NCBI GenBank assembly: GCA_028599115.1 | Contig: JAQRMR010000057.1 | Location: forward strand, 1 to 56,104 | DNA from: Methyloprofundus sp. | GTDB taxonomy: Bacteria > Pseudomonadota > Gammaproteobacteria > Methylococcales > Methylomonadaceae | Reading direction: 5' to 3' | DNA length: 56,104 bases | In this document: in pieces, positions 36,510 to 46,156 of the stretch | How the letters are laid out: every line of letters begins with the position of its first letter | How positions within the stretch are numbered: the first letter of the stretch is position 1 | The notes under the pieces: generated by a model | Seen by the model: only the letters and a program-made list of their open reading frames with translations | Told to the model about the DNA's origin: nothing | Database searches by the model: none | Position numbers and translations under genes: made by a program

Positions 36510-36869
36510 ATGAAAAATCATATATTATTAAAAGTACTGCTAATTTCTTCAACTGCTGCTTTATTTGCAGGACAACCAGCATTAGCAGAAGACAACATGG
36601 ATGCAGCGCAGCATGAGATGATGGGAAAACATCATGATAACGCAGCGATGCACCATGAAATGGCCATTGTTTCTCATAAAGCAGCGGCGAAAGGAAATAA
36701 AGCGGCAGCTAAACATCACCGAGCTGCAGCAAAAGCATTATCTAGAGGCGCTAAGCAAGAGGCAGAAAAACACGTTGGAATGGCTAGGGAAGCTTGGTCA
36801 ACGGCTCATAAAGCTTCAGCAGAAGCAGCTGAGCACTCTAGAATGGCAGGTGATTCCACCCAAAGGTAA
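36510..36869 (+). CDS. His/Ala-rich periplasmic protein
   Basis: 119 aa. A signal peptide (MKNHILLKVLLISSTAALFA, cut after PALAE) leads to a helical mature protein rich in His, Ala, Lys and Met. HHDNAAMHHEMA, SHKAAAKGNKAAAKHH and the spacing of His suggest alpha-helical repeats that could bind metal such as copper, as methanotroph periplasms require. I do not recognise a named family. The start at 36510 has AAGGAG directly upstream; the GTG-type frame 12 codons earlier is not needed. Confidence 0.78.
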   Translation: MKNHILLKVLLISSTAALFAGQPALAEDNMDAAQHEMMGKHHDNAAMHHEMAIVSHKAAAKGNKAAAKHHRAAAKALSRGAKQEAEKHVGMAREAWSTAHKASAEAAEHSRMAGDSTQR

Positions 36870-36881
36870 AAAGATACCTTT
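36862..36881 (+). terminator. hairpin after the His-rich protein
   Basis: AAAGGTA pairs with TACCTTT around a 6-base loop, overlapping the stop codon and followed by TTAAAAT. A second imperfect hairpin (ATGAGCTACA/TGTAACTCAT, 36891-36914) follows. The U-run is weak. Confidence 0.5.
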
Positions 36882-37063
36882 TAAAATATCATGAGCTACA
36901 AGGATGTAACTCATTGATATTGTATTTACTCTGTGTGGCTGGCATTTTTTTACCTATCCTTTTAAACTTGTTAAATGGCTAAATAAATGATTTTTATGCA
37001 GCATTATTAGCTAGAAATAACGTGTACTTTTTGACCTGTTTTCTAATGAGACTACTCATCAAA

Positions 37064-37153
37064 ATGACTAAAAATTGTTACAGCAGAGCGTTTAATATTG
37101 ATGATATTCGTTGCTACCTCAAAATTATCACTTCCTTTGCTAAAACAAGGAGC
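37064..37153 (+). pseudogene. second decayed type ISP restriction-modification C-terminus
   Basis: Within a small frame, FNIDDIRCYLKIITSF aligns with LNIDDIRHYLNIITAL of the 9436-9990 remnant. The DNA shares the 17-mer AATATTGATGATATTCG. The upstream DNA continues to match (TGACTAAAAA against TGGCTAAAAG) but with a stop and a frameshift. The rest of the 433-base gap (36870-37302) shows no intact gene. Confidence 0.6.
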
Positions 37154-37302
37154 TTAATAAAGAAAATAGAGCGCGAGATATTTACTTCATATCGCTTAAA
37201 AACTATTTGATGGTAAAGCGACGACACTTTTTGCTACACTGAAAACCTTATAAATTAACATACCCGAATTCATATAATTAATTTAACCGCTCTGGAGAAT
37301 TT

Positions 37303-38589
37303 ATGAAATTAGAATCACTTGCTTTGCATCATGGTTACACTTCTGAAGACACAACTAAGGCGGCAGCGGTACCTATTTACCAAACAACATCTTATACTTT
37401 TGATGATACGCAGCACGGTGCAGATTTATTTGACCTTAAAGTTCCGGGTAATATTTATACCCGTATTATGAATCCAACAACGGATGTGTTGGAGCAGCGT
37501 TTAGCAGAAATGGAAGGGGGGATTGCTGGTTTAGCCGTTGCTTCTGGTATGGCGGCAATTACTTATGCGATTCAGTGTATTTGCCAAGTTGGGGACAATA
37601 TCCTTAGCACTAGCCAAGTGTATGGAGGAACTTATAATTTATTTGCGCATACATTTCCACGTCAAGGCATCGAAGTTAAAATGATCTCAGCGGAGGATTA
37701 TGCGGCCTTTGAAAATGCCATTGATGATAAAACCAAAGCTATTTTTTGTGAGACGATTGGAAACCCAGCCGGTAATATTGTGGATATTCAAAAGTTAGCA
37801 GATATTGCTCATAAACACGGAATTCCTCTTATTGTTGATAGCACGGTAGCAACGCCTTTTATTTGTAAGCCAATAGATTTTGGCGCAGATATTGTTGTTC
37901 ATTCACTGACTAAATATATCGGCGGGCATGGTACTTCAATTGGGGGGATTATTATTGATTCTGGTAAATTTGATTGGGCTGTTAATAAAGAGCGTTTTCC
38001 TATGTTGAATGAGCCTGACCCTTCTTATCATGGCGTGGTTTATACGGAAGCATTAGGTGCGGCAGCTTACATTGGTCGGTGTCGCGTTGTGCCGCTACGT
38101 AATACGGGTGCGGCGATTTCGCCAATGAATGCTTTTCAGATATTACAAGGGCTTGAGACTTTAGGCTTGCGTATGGAAAGACATTGTGAAAATACGGAAA
38201 AATTAGCAGAATTTCTACAAGGCCATGAGAAAGTTTCATGGGTTAATTATGCAGCACTAAAAGACAGTCCTTATTACGATGTTTGCCAGAAAGTTACAGG
38301 AGGCAAAGCATCCGCTATTATCAGTTTTGGTATCAAAGGAAATGATAAAATAAGTGCTCAAGAAGCGGGCGGTAAGTTTATTGATGCTTTACAAATGATT
38401 TTACGCTTAGTCAATATAGGTGATGCAAAATCATTAGCTTGCCATCCAGCATCAACGACACATCGTCAATTAAATGAAGATGAGTTAGCAACAGCTGGCG
38501 TTAGTGCAGATATGGTGAGAATTTCTGTGGGTATTGAAAATATTGAAGATATTAAAGCGGATGTTGCACAAGCGCTAGATGCTGTTTGA
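37303..38589 (+). CDS. metY: O-acetylhomoserine aminocarboxypropyltransferase (sulfhydrylase)
   Basis: 428 aa Cys/Met-metabolism PLP enzyme. TLALHHGY-type N-terminus (LALHHGYTSEDTTKAAAVP), then YTRIMNPTTDVLEQRLAEMEGG, SGMAAITYAI and the PLP lysine in HSLTKYIGGHG (about residue 206). The length and the FDLKVPGNIYTR insert separate it from the shorter MetB/MetC. It makes homocysteine from O-acetylhomoserine and sulfide. It appears monocistronic; a GGAG lies upstream of the ATG. Confidence 0.95.
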   Translation: MKLESLALHHGYTSEDTTKAAAVPIYQTTSYTFDDTQHGADLFDLKVPGNIYTRIMNPTTDVLEQRLAEMEGGIAGLAVASGMAAITYAIQCICQVGDNILSTSQVYGGTYNLFAHTFPRQGIEVKMISAEDYAAFENAIDDKTKAIFCETIGNPAGNIVDIQKLADIAHKHGIPLIVDSTVATPFICKPIDFGADIVVHSLTKYIGGHGTSIGGIIIDSGKFDWAVNKERFPMLNEPDPSYHGVVYTEALGAAAYIGRCRVVPLRNTGAAISPMNAFQILQGLETLGLRMERHCENTEKLAEFLQGHEKVSWVNYAALKDSPYYDVCQKVTGGKASAIISFGIKGNDKISAQEAGGKFIDALQMILRLVNIGDAKSLACHPASTTHRQLNEDELATAGVSADMVRISVGIENIEDIKADVAQALDAV

Positions 38590-38597
38590 ATATAGGT

Positions 38598-38990
38598 ACA
38601 CTACCGGGTTCATGAGACTATTCACTTTCGGAGCGATTATGGAGGCTCCAGTTCGTCCTTGTATCTCTCAGTTTGGTATATTTAATTAGCCATATGATAT
38701 ATTGAGGAGCATGAGAACTTGTGGGTGTCCTGAGGTCAAAAACCTGTGACGCAGATAAACTCCAAGCTCCTATTTCTCTACTACTGAATGGTATCAACGT
38801 CTTTCCCATTGTGGAAAGGCGTCTGTATTTACAAGAGCAGTAAGGGGAATATTATGAACCTTATTGGTATTGATGTCAGTAAGGGTAAATTGGATTGAAA
38901 GGCCATAAGAGGCAACAGTCATGTAATTTTGTTGTATTCTCTGCCGCAAATGGCAACAGCTCGGTAATATCACTGAAAACCTAAGTGAAC
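38598..38990 (+). mobile_element. IS110-family left-end relic with a transposase stub
   Basis: At 38854-38898 an ATG, with AGGGGAAT just upstream, begins MNLIGIDVSKGKLD and then hits a TGA. This is the conserved RuvC-like N-terminus of IS110 transposases (the first catalytic Asp in GIDVSK). Nothing later resembles the transposase. The roughly 250 bases upstream contain stems such as GTCTTTCC/GGAAAGGC and GGAGC/GCTCC; IS110 elements encode a structured bridge RNA there. The outer borders are approximate. Confidence 0.6.
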
Positions 38991-38992
38991 AA

Positions 38993-39271
38993 TTAACTAC
39001 GGTAAATTGTTTCAATCAAGTGAAAGCCAAATTTTGTTTTAACAGGGCCATGAATTGTTAGGACTGGTTTTTTAAAAACAACATTATCAAAGGCTTTTAA
39101 CATAGTTCCTGGTGAAAACTCTCCTAGATTACCGCCTTGTTTTGCTGAATTGCATTTTGAATGTTTTTTAGCTAGCTGGTCAAAATCAGCGCCATTCGCT
39201 AGTTTCTTTTTTAGCATTTCAGCTTCTTCTTTCGTTTTAACTAATATATGTCGTGCACATGCTTTAGCCAT
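38993..39271 (-). CDS. ppiC: parvulin-type peptidyl-prolyl isomerase (PpiC)
   Basis: 92 aa, a stand-alone cytoplasmic parvulin. The run ARHILVKTKEEAEML starts the domain; AKKHSKCNSAKQGGNLGEF and MLKAFDNVVF, then GPVKTKFGFHLIE are the catalytic and substrate segments. The usual start MAKACARHILV at 39271 is used; the frame is open 24 codons further. Its C-terminus ends IETIYRS, slightly unusual, directly at the border with the IS110 relic. It is convergent with that relic. Confidence 0.9.
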   Translation of the reverse strand: MAKACARHILVKTKEEAEMLKKKLANGADFDQLAKKHSKCNSAKQGGNLGEFSPGTMLKAFDNVVFKKPVLTIHGPVKTKFGFHLIETIYRS

Positions 39272-39438
39272 GTCTTTATACCTAGAGGAATCAATGAAAT
39301 TTGTTGATATTTTACGCAGGTTAAAGTGAAAAGTGCGAAGCAATTTTTCAGCTGGGTATGAAGGTAGCTAATTAAGTGTACAATCAGCTTAAATACGGTA
39401 ATTTAGTGGCATAAATAGCGACAAGTAAGGTGATTTAG

Positions 39439-42400
39439 ATGGGCTATAAAAATAATCAACAAATGCTGGAAACATTAGAAGTTTATATTCGTAATCAAGT
39501 AAAAGCGGAAAGTGCGGATCAACTGGTCTATTTTGCAAAGATTTATTTTAGTTATGCGGCCTTTGAGGAAGTGTCAGTTAGATCAATTGAGGACTTGTAT
39601 GGCGCGATGCTCGCGCAGTGGAATCAATTTTTAGAATTGCCTACTGGTGGGCAGAAAATTCATATTTATAATCCAACGGTTGAAGAACATGGTTGGCAAA
39701 GTCCTCATACGGTCATAGAAATTTTAATACCTGATATGGCTTTTATTTTACAGTCAGTCACGATGGAAATTAATCGCTACGGGTTCGCTAATCAATTAGT
39801 ATTGCATCCTATTTATTGGGTAGAGCGCTCTGAAGCAGGTAAGTTAAAAAACTTATCTAAAAGTGAAATTAAAGGGGCAGAAAGAGAAAGTATCTTACAT
39901 ATCGAGATTGATCGGCAAAGTGATCCTGCTGTTATTGCGCAATTAAAAAATAGCTTATTAGATGTTTTGAGTGATGTTCGTGCGGCAACAGATGACTGGA
40001 GTTTATGTGTTAGTGAAATGCAGTCAGAAATTAAACACTTAAAAGCGCAGAAAAACCCAAATCAGAAAGAAACTATTGAATTTTTGGAGTGGATACAAAG
40101 TGATCATTTTGTCTTTTTAGGTTTTAGAGAGTACGTTATTTCAGAAAAATCAGCTGAGTTTGGTTTTAGTGTTAAAGCTAAGACCGGCCTAGGGATTTTA
40201 CGGGATGAGATGGCTAAAATTCCAGAGGGAAATTTTTTAGGAATTTCAGCAGAAGCCTATGCCGTATTGAATACGGATAATGTACTAATGCTGACTAATG
40301 CAACGAGTAAGTCAACCGTACACCGTTCTGTATTTATGGATTATATAGGTATAAAGCAATATAACAAAGAAGGTGTTGTGGTAGGCGAGAAGCGCTTTTT
40401 AGGCTTATATTCATCCTCGGCGTATTCTTGTGAATTGAAAACAATTCCTTTAGTGCGTGAGAAAATTCAAGCATTGATGCAGCGCTCAGAATTTATCAAT
40501 AGTAGCCATACGGCGCGTTCTTTATTATTTGTTTTAAGTTCCTTGCCCAGAGATGAATTATTTCAGGCGCAGTTAAGTGATTTATTTGAATATTCTTTAG
40601 GCGTGCTTCAGTTACAAGAACGCCAGAGAGTGCGTGTTTTTGTACGCCATGATATTTATGGGCACTTTGTTTCTTTACTTATTTTTGTACCTAGAGAGCG
40701 CTATAACACAGAGTCTCGTAAGAAAATTCAACAGATATTAGTGAATATTTTTAAAGGTGAAGATACTGAATTTAGTATTAATTTAACAGAGTCTATTTTA
40801 GCGAGAATTCATTTTGTTATTCATAGTAAAGAAGGCTGTTCGGTTGATTATGATGTTGCAGAAATAGAACAGCGGATCGTTCAGGCTTTATCTAATTGGA
40901 ATGATGAGTTATCAACAGAATTGCACTTTGCCTTTGGCGAAGCTGAAGCCAATTCTTATTTGCAAGCTTATAGTGATGGCTTTTCTGCTGCATACCGTGA
41001 ATCCATTTCTCCGCGTACGGCTTTATTAGATTTAAAACGTTTTGATAAAATTGAAAAACAAAAATTAACAGCATTAGGTGTGTTGTACAGCCCATTAACA
41101 GCGGTTGAACAAAAGCAGTTGTTTTTTAAATTGTACTGTTTTGGTGGGCAAGCCTCTTTGTCGCGTAGTTTACCTATCCTAGAAAATATGGGGGTCAAGG
41201 TTTGTAGTGAAAACCCGTATGAGATTAAAAAACGTGGCCAAGATAAACCCTTCTGGATTCATGACTTTGGCCTGGAGTATACGAATGTCGCGGGGTTAAA
41301 TTTAGAAACCTTAAAACCTAATTTCCAAGAAGCATTTGAACAATGTTGGGCGGGAAATATTGAGAATGATGGCTTTAATGCTTTGGTTATTCAAGCTGAT
41401 TTAAGCTGGCGTGATGTGAATTTTGTACGCGCATTTTATTTTTATTTGCGCCAAATTGGTATTGCTTTTAGCCAGAGTTATGTAGAAAGAACTTTGGTGG
41501 AAAATGGCAATGTTGTCCGTTTATTAGTTCAATTATTTTATCAGCGCTTTAGTGGTGCTATCGCTTCTGATTCAGACATAGATACATGTGTTGAAGAAGT
41601 AAATGGGCTGATTGAACAAGTTAAGTCTTTAGATGAAGATCGAATTCTTAGGCGTTATCTTAATTTAATTTTAGCGGCAGAAAGAACTAGCTTTTTTAAC
41701 AATACCGTCGATGAAAAAGGTGTTCCTTATTTCTCTACTAAGTTCAAATCTGAAAAAATTTCAGAAATTCCATTTCCGGTTCCTTATTATGAGATATTTG
41801 TTTATTCACCGCGATTAGAGGGCGTGCATTTGCGAGGCGGGGCAGTGGCTCGGGGTGGTTTACGTTGGTCAGATAGGCGTGAAGATTTTAGGACAGAAGT
41901 TTTAGGCTTGATGAAAGCGCAAATGACTAAAAATTCGGTTATTGTGCCAACAGGAGCTAAAGGTGGATTTGTTGTAAAAACAGACTGTTCAAAAGAAGGT
42001 ATGGCTGCCGAAGGCTTGGCTTGCTATCACATTTTTATTCGTGGTTTATTAGAGATTACCGATACTTATAAAGCTGATGTCGTGATTAAACCTGAACAGG
42101 TCACTTGTTATGATGACGATGATCCTTATTTAGTGGTTGCCGCTGATAAAGGAACTGCGCGTTTTTCTGATTACGCCAATGCACTGTCTAAAGAATATAA
42201 TTTTTGGCTAGATGATGCATTTGCCTCAGGTGGTTCAGTGGGTTATGACCATAAAGAAATGGGCATTACTGCGAAAGGGGCTTGGGTTTCAGTACAGCAT
42301 CATTTTGGTGCCTTAGGTGTCGATATTCAAAAAACTCCTTTCACTGTCGTAGGTATCGGCAGTATGGTGGGTGATGTATTTGGCAATGGCATGATGCTAT

Positions 42401-44226
42401 CAAAACAGATTAAATTGGTTGCTGCTTTTGATCATGAATCTATTTTTCTTGATCCTACTCCAAATATGGCAAGTTCATTTGTAGAAAGAGAGCGCTTATT
42501 CAATCTGCCTCGTTCGGGCTGGGGAGATTATGATCATAGTTTGATTTCAGCGGGAGGGGGAGTTTATTCACGCCAAGAAAAAGAGATTACCTTAAGCGAT
42601 GAAGTTAAAGAAGTACTCGGTATTAAAGCTGCTCATTTAACCCCTAATGAATTAATTAAAGCGATTTTGTGCGCACCGGTTGATTTATTATGGAATGGCG
42701 GTATTGGAACCTATGTTAAAGCGGAAAATGAACTGAATGTTGATGTGGGTGATAGAGCGAATGATAGTTTGCGTATTAATGGAGTAGAGCTGCGCTGTAA
42801 AGTCGTTGGCGAGGGCGGAAATTTAGGTTTCACCCAAAGTGGGCGTATTGAGTATGCACAACAGGGTGGCTATATTAATACGGATTCTATTGATAACTCT
42901 GCTGGTGTGGATTGTTCAGATCATGAAGTTAATATCAAAATTTTGCTGAATAGTCTATTAGCTAAAGGAGATATGACGACCAAGCAGCGAGATAAATTGC
43001 TAGCGAGTATGACTGATCAAGTCGCGGAATTGGTGTTAAAAAATAATTATGCGCAAAATAATGCGATTAGCATGATTAAAGTGGAGGCGACTTCGGTTTG
43101 GCAAAATATCAAAGCACTGATTGCACATTTGGAAACGAATGCGCATTTAGATTGTGCCTTAGAAAAATTACCCAATGAAAAAGAAATGCGCGCACGTAAA
43201 ACCTCTGGCCAAGGGTTGATGAGACCTGAAATTTCGGTTTTATTAGCGTATACCAAGCAGTTATTAAAAACGGAATTATTAGCGGAAGCTGAGCATGTTA
43301 ATTTAAATTTATATCAGTGCATTTTGGCAGATTATTTTCCTGAGCAATTGCAAAGTGCTTATGCCGATGATATTCAAACGCATCGTTTAGCTAAGGAAAT
43401 CGCAGCCAATCAATTGATTAATAGCTTGGTTAACCGTTTGGGTATTGTTTTCCCTTACCGGTTTATGAAAGAGCTGAGTTGCTCGGCAGCAGAACTAGTC
43501 AACACCTATAACTTAGTTTGCCGTGTTTTTGAAATAGATACTTTATGGCAAATGCAAAGTGAACTTGATGGAGAAGTAGCAGAAACGGTTTTAAATGGTA
43601 TTAAACTCAGTATTCGTAAGTGGGTAGAGCGTGCTATGTATTGGTTTGTGCGTAATGAGCCAAACCCTGAAGATGCAGAACATTATGTTGATTCTATCGC
43701 TGAATTGACAGGTGACTTAAACCGTTTAGTCACAGAGCATGAACAAAAACAGATTGATAAAGTAACGGATGATCTTTTAAATGAAGGTGTCAGTGCTGAT
43801 TTAGCTTTAAAAATAGCGCAAATTGATGTGTTATTTTCTTGTTTGAATGCGGTCAAAGTTCATGAGAAAAGTAAGTACTCATTGCAAGATATGACGGCGG
43901 GCTTATTTTACCAAGCAAGCCACCTGAACTTGGGCTGGGTGCTTCAGCAAATTCTTTTATTACCCAAAGAAAATAGCTGGGAAGCTTTATCGCGGCGTGC
44001 AATGCTTGATGAGTATCACCAAGTAAGTTGTGTGTTACTAAAAAGTGTTTTTCGTGAAGAAGGTAGCAAGCTTGAGGATAAATTAAATGCTTGGCAAGAA
44101 AAGTACGCGGTTGAAATTGAGCGCTATAGTAATTTAGTTAACTCTGCATCCTCCGATGATGATATTCAATTAGATAAAATTGTGGTCATTCTGGGAGCGA
44201 GTTGGAATATGACGGCTTATGCTTAA
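39439..44226 (+). CDS. gdhB: NAD-specific glutamate dehydrogenase, large (about 180 kDa) type
   Basis: 1595 aa. The N-terminal regulatory part (to about residue 700) contains ACT-like segments and EWIQSDHFVFLGFREY. The catalytic part holds RGGLRWSDRREDFRTEVLGL (about 800-820), PTGAKGGFV with the reactive lysine, and the NAD-binding VVGIGSMVGDVFGNGM. A helical C-terminus follows. This L-GDH class mainly breaks down glutamate to 2-oxoglutarate and ammonium and is allosterically controlled. Its end overlaps the next gene by 8 bases. Confidence 0.95.
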   Translation: MGYKNNQQMLETLEVYIRNQVKAESADQLVYFAKIYFSYAAFEEVSVRSIEDLYGAMLAQWNQFLELPTGGQKIHIYNPTVEEHGWQSPHTVIEILIPDMAFILQSVTMEINRYGFANQLVLHPIYWVERSEAGKLKNLSKSEIKGAERESILHIEIDRQSDPAVIAQLKNSLLDVLSDVRAATDDWSLCVSEMQSEIKHLKAQKNPNQKETIEFLEWIQSDHFVFLGFREYVISEKSAEFGFSVKAKTGLGILRDEMAKIPEGNFLGISAEAYAVLNTDNVLMLTNATSKSTVHRSVFMDYIGIKQYNKEGVVVGEKRFLGLYSSSAYSCELKTIPLVREKIQALMQRSEFINSSHTARSLLFVLSSLPRDELFQAQLSDLFEYSLGVLQLQERQRVRVFVRHDIYGHFVSLLIFVPRERYNTESRKKIQQILVNIFKGEDTEFSINLTESILARIHFVIHSKEGCSVDYDVAEIEQRIVQALSNWNDELSTELHFAFGEAEANSYLQAYSDGFSAAYRESISPRTALLDLKRFDKIEKQKLTALGVLYSPLTAVEQKQLFFKLYCFGGQASLSRSLPILENMGVKVCSENPYEIKKRGQDKPFWIHDFGLEYTNVAGLNLETLKPNFQEAFEQCWAGNIENDGFNALVIQADLSWRDVNFVRAFYFYLRQIGIAFSQSYVERTLVENGNVVRLLVQLFYQRFSGAIASDSDIDTCVEEVNGLIEQVKSLDEDRILRRYLNLILAAERTSFFNNTVDEKGVPYFSTKFKSEKISEIPFPVPYYEIFVYSPRLEGVHLRGGAVARGGLRWSDRREDFRTEVLGLMKAQMTKNSVIVPTGAKGGFVVKTDCSKEGMAAEGLACYHIFIRGLLEITDTYKADVVIKPEQVTCYDDDDPYLVVAADKGTARFSDYANALSKEYNFWLDDAFASGGSVGYDHKEMGITAKGAWVSVQHHFGALGVDIQKTPFTVVGIGSMVGDVFGNGMMLSKQIKLVAAFDHESIFLDPTPNMASSFVERERLFNLPRSGWGDYDHSLISAGGGVYSRQEKEITLSDEVKEVLGIKAAHLTPNELIKAILCAPVDLLWNGGIGTYVKAENELNVDVGDRANDSLRINGVELRCKVVGEGGNLGFTQSGRIEYAQQGGYINTDSIDNSAGVDCSDHEVNIKILLNSLLAKGDMTTKQRDKLLASMTDQVAELVLKNNYAQNNAISMIKVEATSVWQNIKALIAHLETNAHLDCALEKLPNEKEMRARKTSGQGLMRPEISVLLAYTKQLLKTELLAEAEHVNLNLYQCILADYFPEQLQSAYADDIQTHRLAKEIAANQLINSLVNRLGIVFPYRFMKELSCSAAELVNTYNLVCRVFEIDTLWQMQSELDGEVAETVLNGIKLSIRKWVERAMYWFVRNEPNPEDAEHYVDSIAELTGDLNRLVTEHEQKQIDKVTDDLLNEGVSADLALKIAQIDVLFSCLNAVKVHEKSKYSLQDMTAGLFYQASHLNLGWVLQQILLLPKENSWEALSRRAMLDEYHQVSCVLLKSVFREEGSKLEDKLNAWQEKYAVEIERYSNLVNSASSDDDIQLDKIVVILGASWNMTAYA

Positions 44227-46123
44227 TATGCAGGTTTTATTAATAACGCCGCCGATGACGCAGTTAAATACGCCGTACCCTGCAACGGCATATTTAACAG
44301 GCTTTTTAAAACAGCATGATTATGCGGTAACGCAGCGTGACCTTGCTATTGATGTCTTTTTAAATATTGTTTCGCGTTCTGGTTTAGAGCTACTTTATGA
44401 CCAAGTCGCCTTAAATTATGAGGCGATTGAAGACAGTGATTTACCCGATAGTATTTACAATTTTTTAGATAATTTTGATGATTACTATCGTTGTGTTGAT
44501 AGCGTGATTAAGTTTCTACAGGGTAAAGATCCCAGTCTAGCATTGCGTATTGCATCACGACAATTTTTGCCAGAAGGTCCGCAATTTGCAGCGCTATCAC
44601 AAATAGAAAGCAGCCAAGAAAATAGTCTAAATAAGGCTTTTGGCACGCTAGGTACGCAAGACAAAGCCAAGTACTTAGCAACATTGTTTATTAATGATAT
44701 TGCAACAGTAATGACAGACGGCGTAGATCCTTATTTTGAAGTTTCCCGTTATGCTGAACGTTTAGCAGCTTCTAATGCGCAGTTTGATGATCTGTATGCG
44801 GTATTGCAGGCAGAACAGCCTAGTTATACGGAAGTGATTATTGAGCAATTAATGGCTCAGTATTTAAATGAAGAGCAGCCTAATGTACTTGGCATTAGTG
44901 TTCCTTTTCCGGGGAATATGCTGGGGGCATTGCAAGCGGCACAATATTGTAAAAAAGTAGCCCCGCAGATCAAAATAATTTTGGGTGGTGGATTTGTTAA
45001 TACAGAACTACGTTCCTTAAAGGATGCGCGTTTATTTGAATTTGTTGATTATATTTGCGTAGATGATGGTGAACGCCCCTTATTAAGTGTTTTAGAAAAT
45101 TTACAGGGCAAAGGAACTCCATTATTTAGAACCTATAGCTTAGCGGCGGGGCAAGTCGTTTTTAATGAAGATGCAGCGCAGCATGATTTCCCGCAGAAAA
45201 AAGTGGGAGCTCCGACTTATGAGGGCTTATCATTAGACAGTTATCTATCCGTTTGTGAAGTGTTAAACCCGATGCACCGGATTTGGAGTGATGGTCGGTG
45301 GAATAAATTAACGATTGCACATGGTTGTTATTGGGCTAAATGTAGCTTTTGTGATATTAGTTTAGATTATATTGGTAATTATGATGATGCTGGTGTTGAG
45401 ATAACACTGGCGCGAATTGAAGCTCTAATAGAAGAAACAGGGCAAACAGGTTTTCATTTTGTTGATGAAGCGGCACCGCCCAAAGCACTTTTTATATTGG
45501 CAGAAAAACTGATAGAAAAAGAAATTATTATTACTTGGTGGGCGAATATACGTTTTGAAAAAACTTTTACTGCCGAAAAATGTCAGTTGCTAGCAGATTC
45601 TGGTTGTATAGCCATTAGTGGTGGCTTAGAAGTGGCTTCGGATCGTTTGCTTAAGCTGATGAAAAAAGGCGTGAGTGTTGCGCAAGTGGCAAAAATTACG
45701 CAGTCATTTACTCAAGCCGGAATTTTAGTGCATGCGTATTTAATGTATGGATTTCCTAGCCAAACGGAACAAGAAACCGTCGATGCGCTGGAATATGTTC
45801 GACAATTGATGCTCAATAAATGTATACATTCAGCTTACTGGCACCGGTTTGCCGCAACAGTGCATAGCCCGGTGGGCTTAAATCCTGATGAGTATGGAAT
45901 TAGCCTACAGCCGAATGAAAATACTCAGTTTGCAGAAAATGATATTGATTTTATTGATAGTGTTGATACCAATCATGAAATGCTGGGTGCAGGCTTAAAA
46001 AAAGCACTGTACAACTATATGCACCATCTGGGGTTTGAGTACCCGGCCTCTTTTTGGTTTGATGAAGCTGTCGTTGAAACTAGCATAGCGAAAAATACCA
46101 TTAAAAAATATTTAGCGACTTAA
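44219..46123 (+). CDS. B12-binding domain radical SAM protein
   Basis: 634 aa. Residues from about 1 to 310 include a cobalamin-binding-like Rossmann region (LGISVPFPGNMLGALQAAQ, ILGGGFVNTE, DYICVDDGERPLL). The radical SAM core has the iron-sulfur motif HGCYWAKCSFCDI (CxxxxCxxC, one residue longer than the canonical spacing), then GFHFVDEAAPP, WWANIRFEK and ISGGLEVASDRLL. The family modifies unknown substrates. The first ATG overlaps the end of the glutamate dehydrogenase gene by 8 bases; the ATG at 44228 is an alternative. Confidence 0.85.
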   Translation: MLNMQVLLITPPMTQLNTPYPATAYLTGFLKQHDYAVTQRDLAIDVFLNIVSRSGLELLYDQVALNYEAIEDSDLPDSIYNFLDNFDDYYRCVDSVIKFLQGKDPSLALRIASRQFLPEGPQFAALSQIESSQENSLNKAFGTLGTQDKAKYLATLFINDIATVMTDGVDPYFEVSRYAERLAASNAQFDDLYAVLQAEQPSYTEVIIEQLMAQYLNEEQPNVLGISVPFPGNMLGALQAAQYCKKVAPQIKIILGGGFVNTELRSLKDARLFEFVDYICVDDGERPLLSVLENLQGKGTPLFRTYSLAAGQVVFNEDAAQHDFPQKKVGAPTYEGLSLDSYLSVCEVLNPMHRIWSDGRWNKLTIAHGCYWAKCSFCDISLDYIGNYDDAGVEITLARIEALIEETGQTGFHFVDEAAPPKALFILAEKLIEKEIIITWWANIRFEKTFTAEKCQLLADSGCIAISGGLEVASDRLLKLMKKGVSVAQVAKITQSFTQAGILVHAYLMYGFPSQTEQETVDALEYVRQLMLNKCIHSAYWHRFAATVHSPVGLNPDEYGISLQPNENTQFAENDIDFIDSVDTNHEMLGAGLKKALYNYMHHLGFEYPASFWFDEAVVETSIAKNTIKKYLAT

Positions 46124-46156
46124 TGTTACTATTTAAAACAGTAAAGAAGATTTGAA

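Noticed and set aside
38794-39015. Minus-strand 73-codon frame over the IS110 relic
   Set aside because: It lies opposite the transposase stub and the end of ppiC, with no recognised domains.
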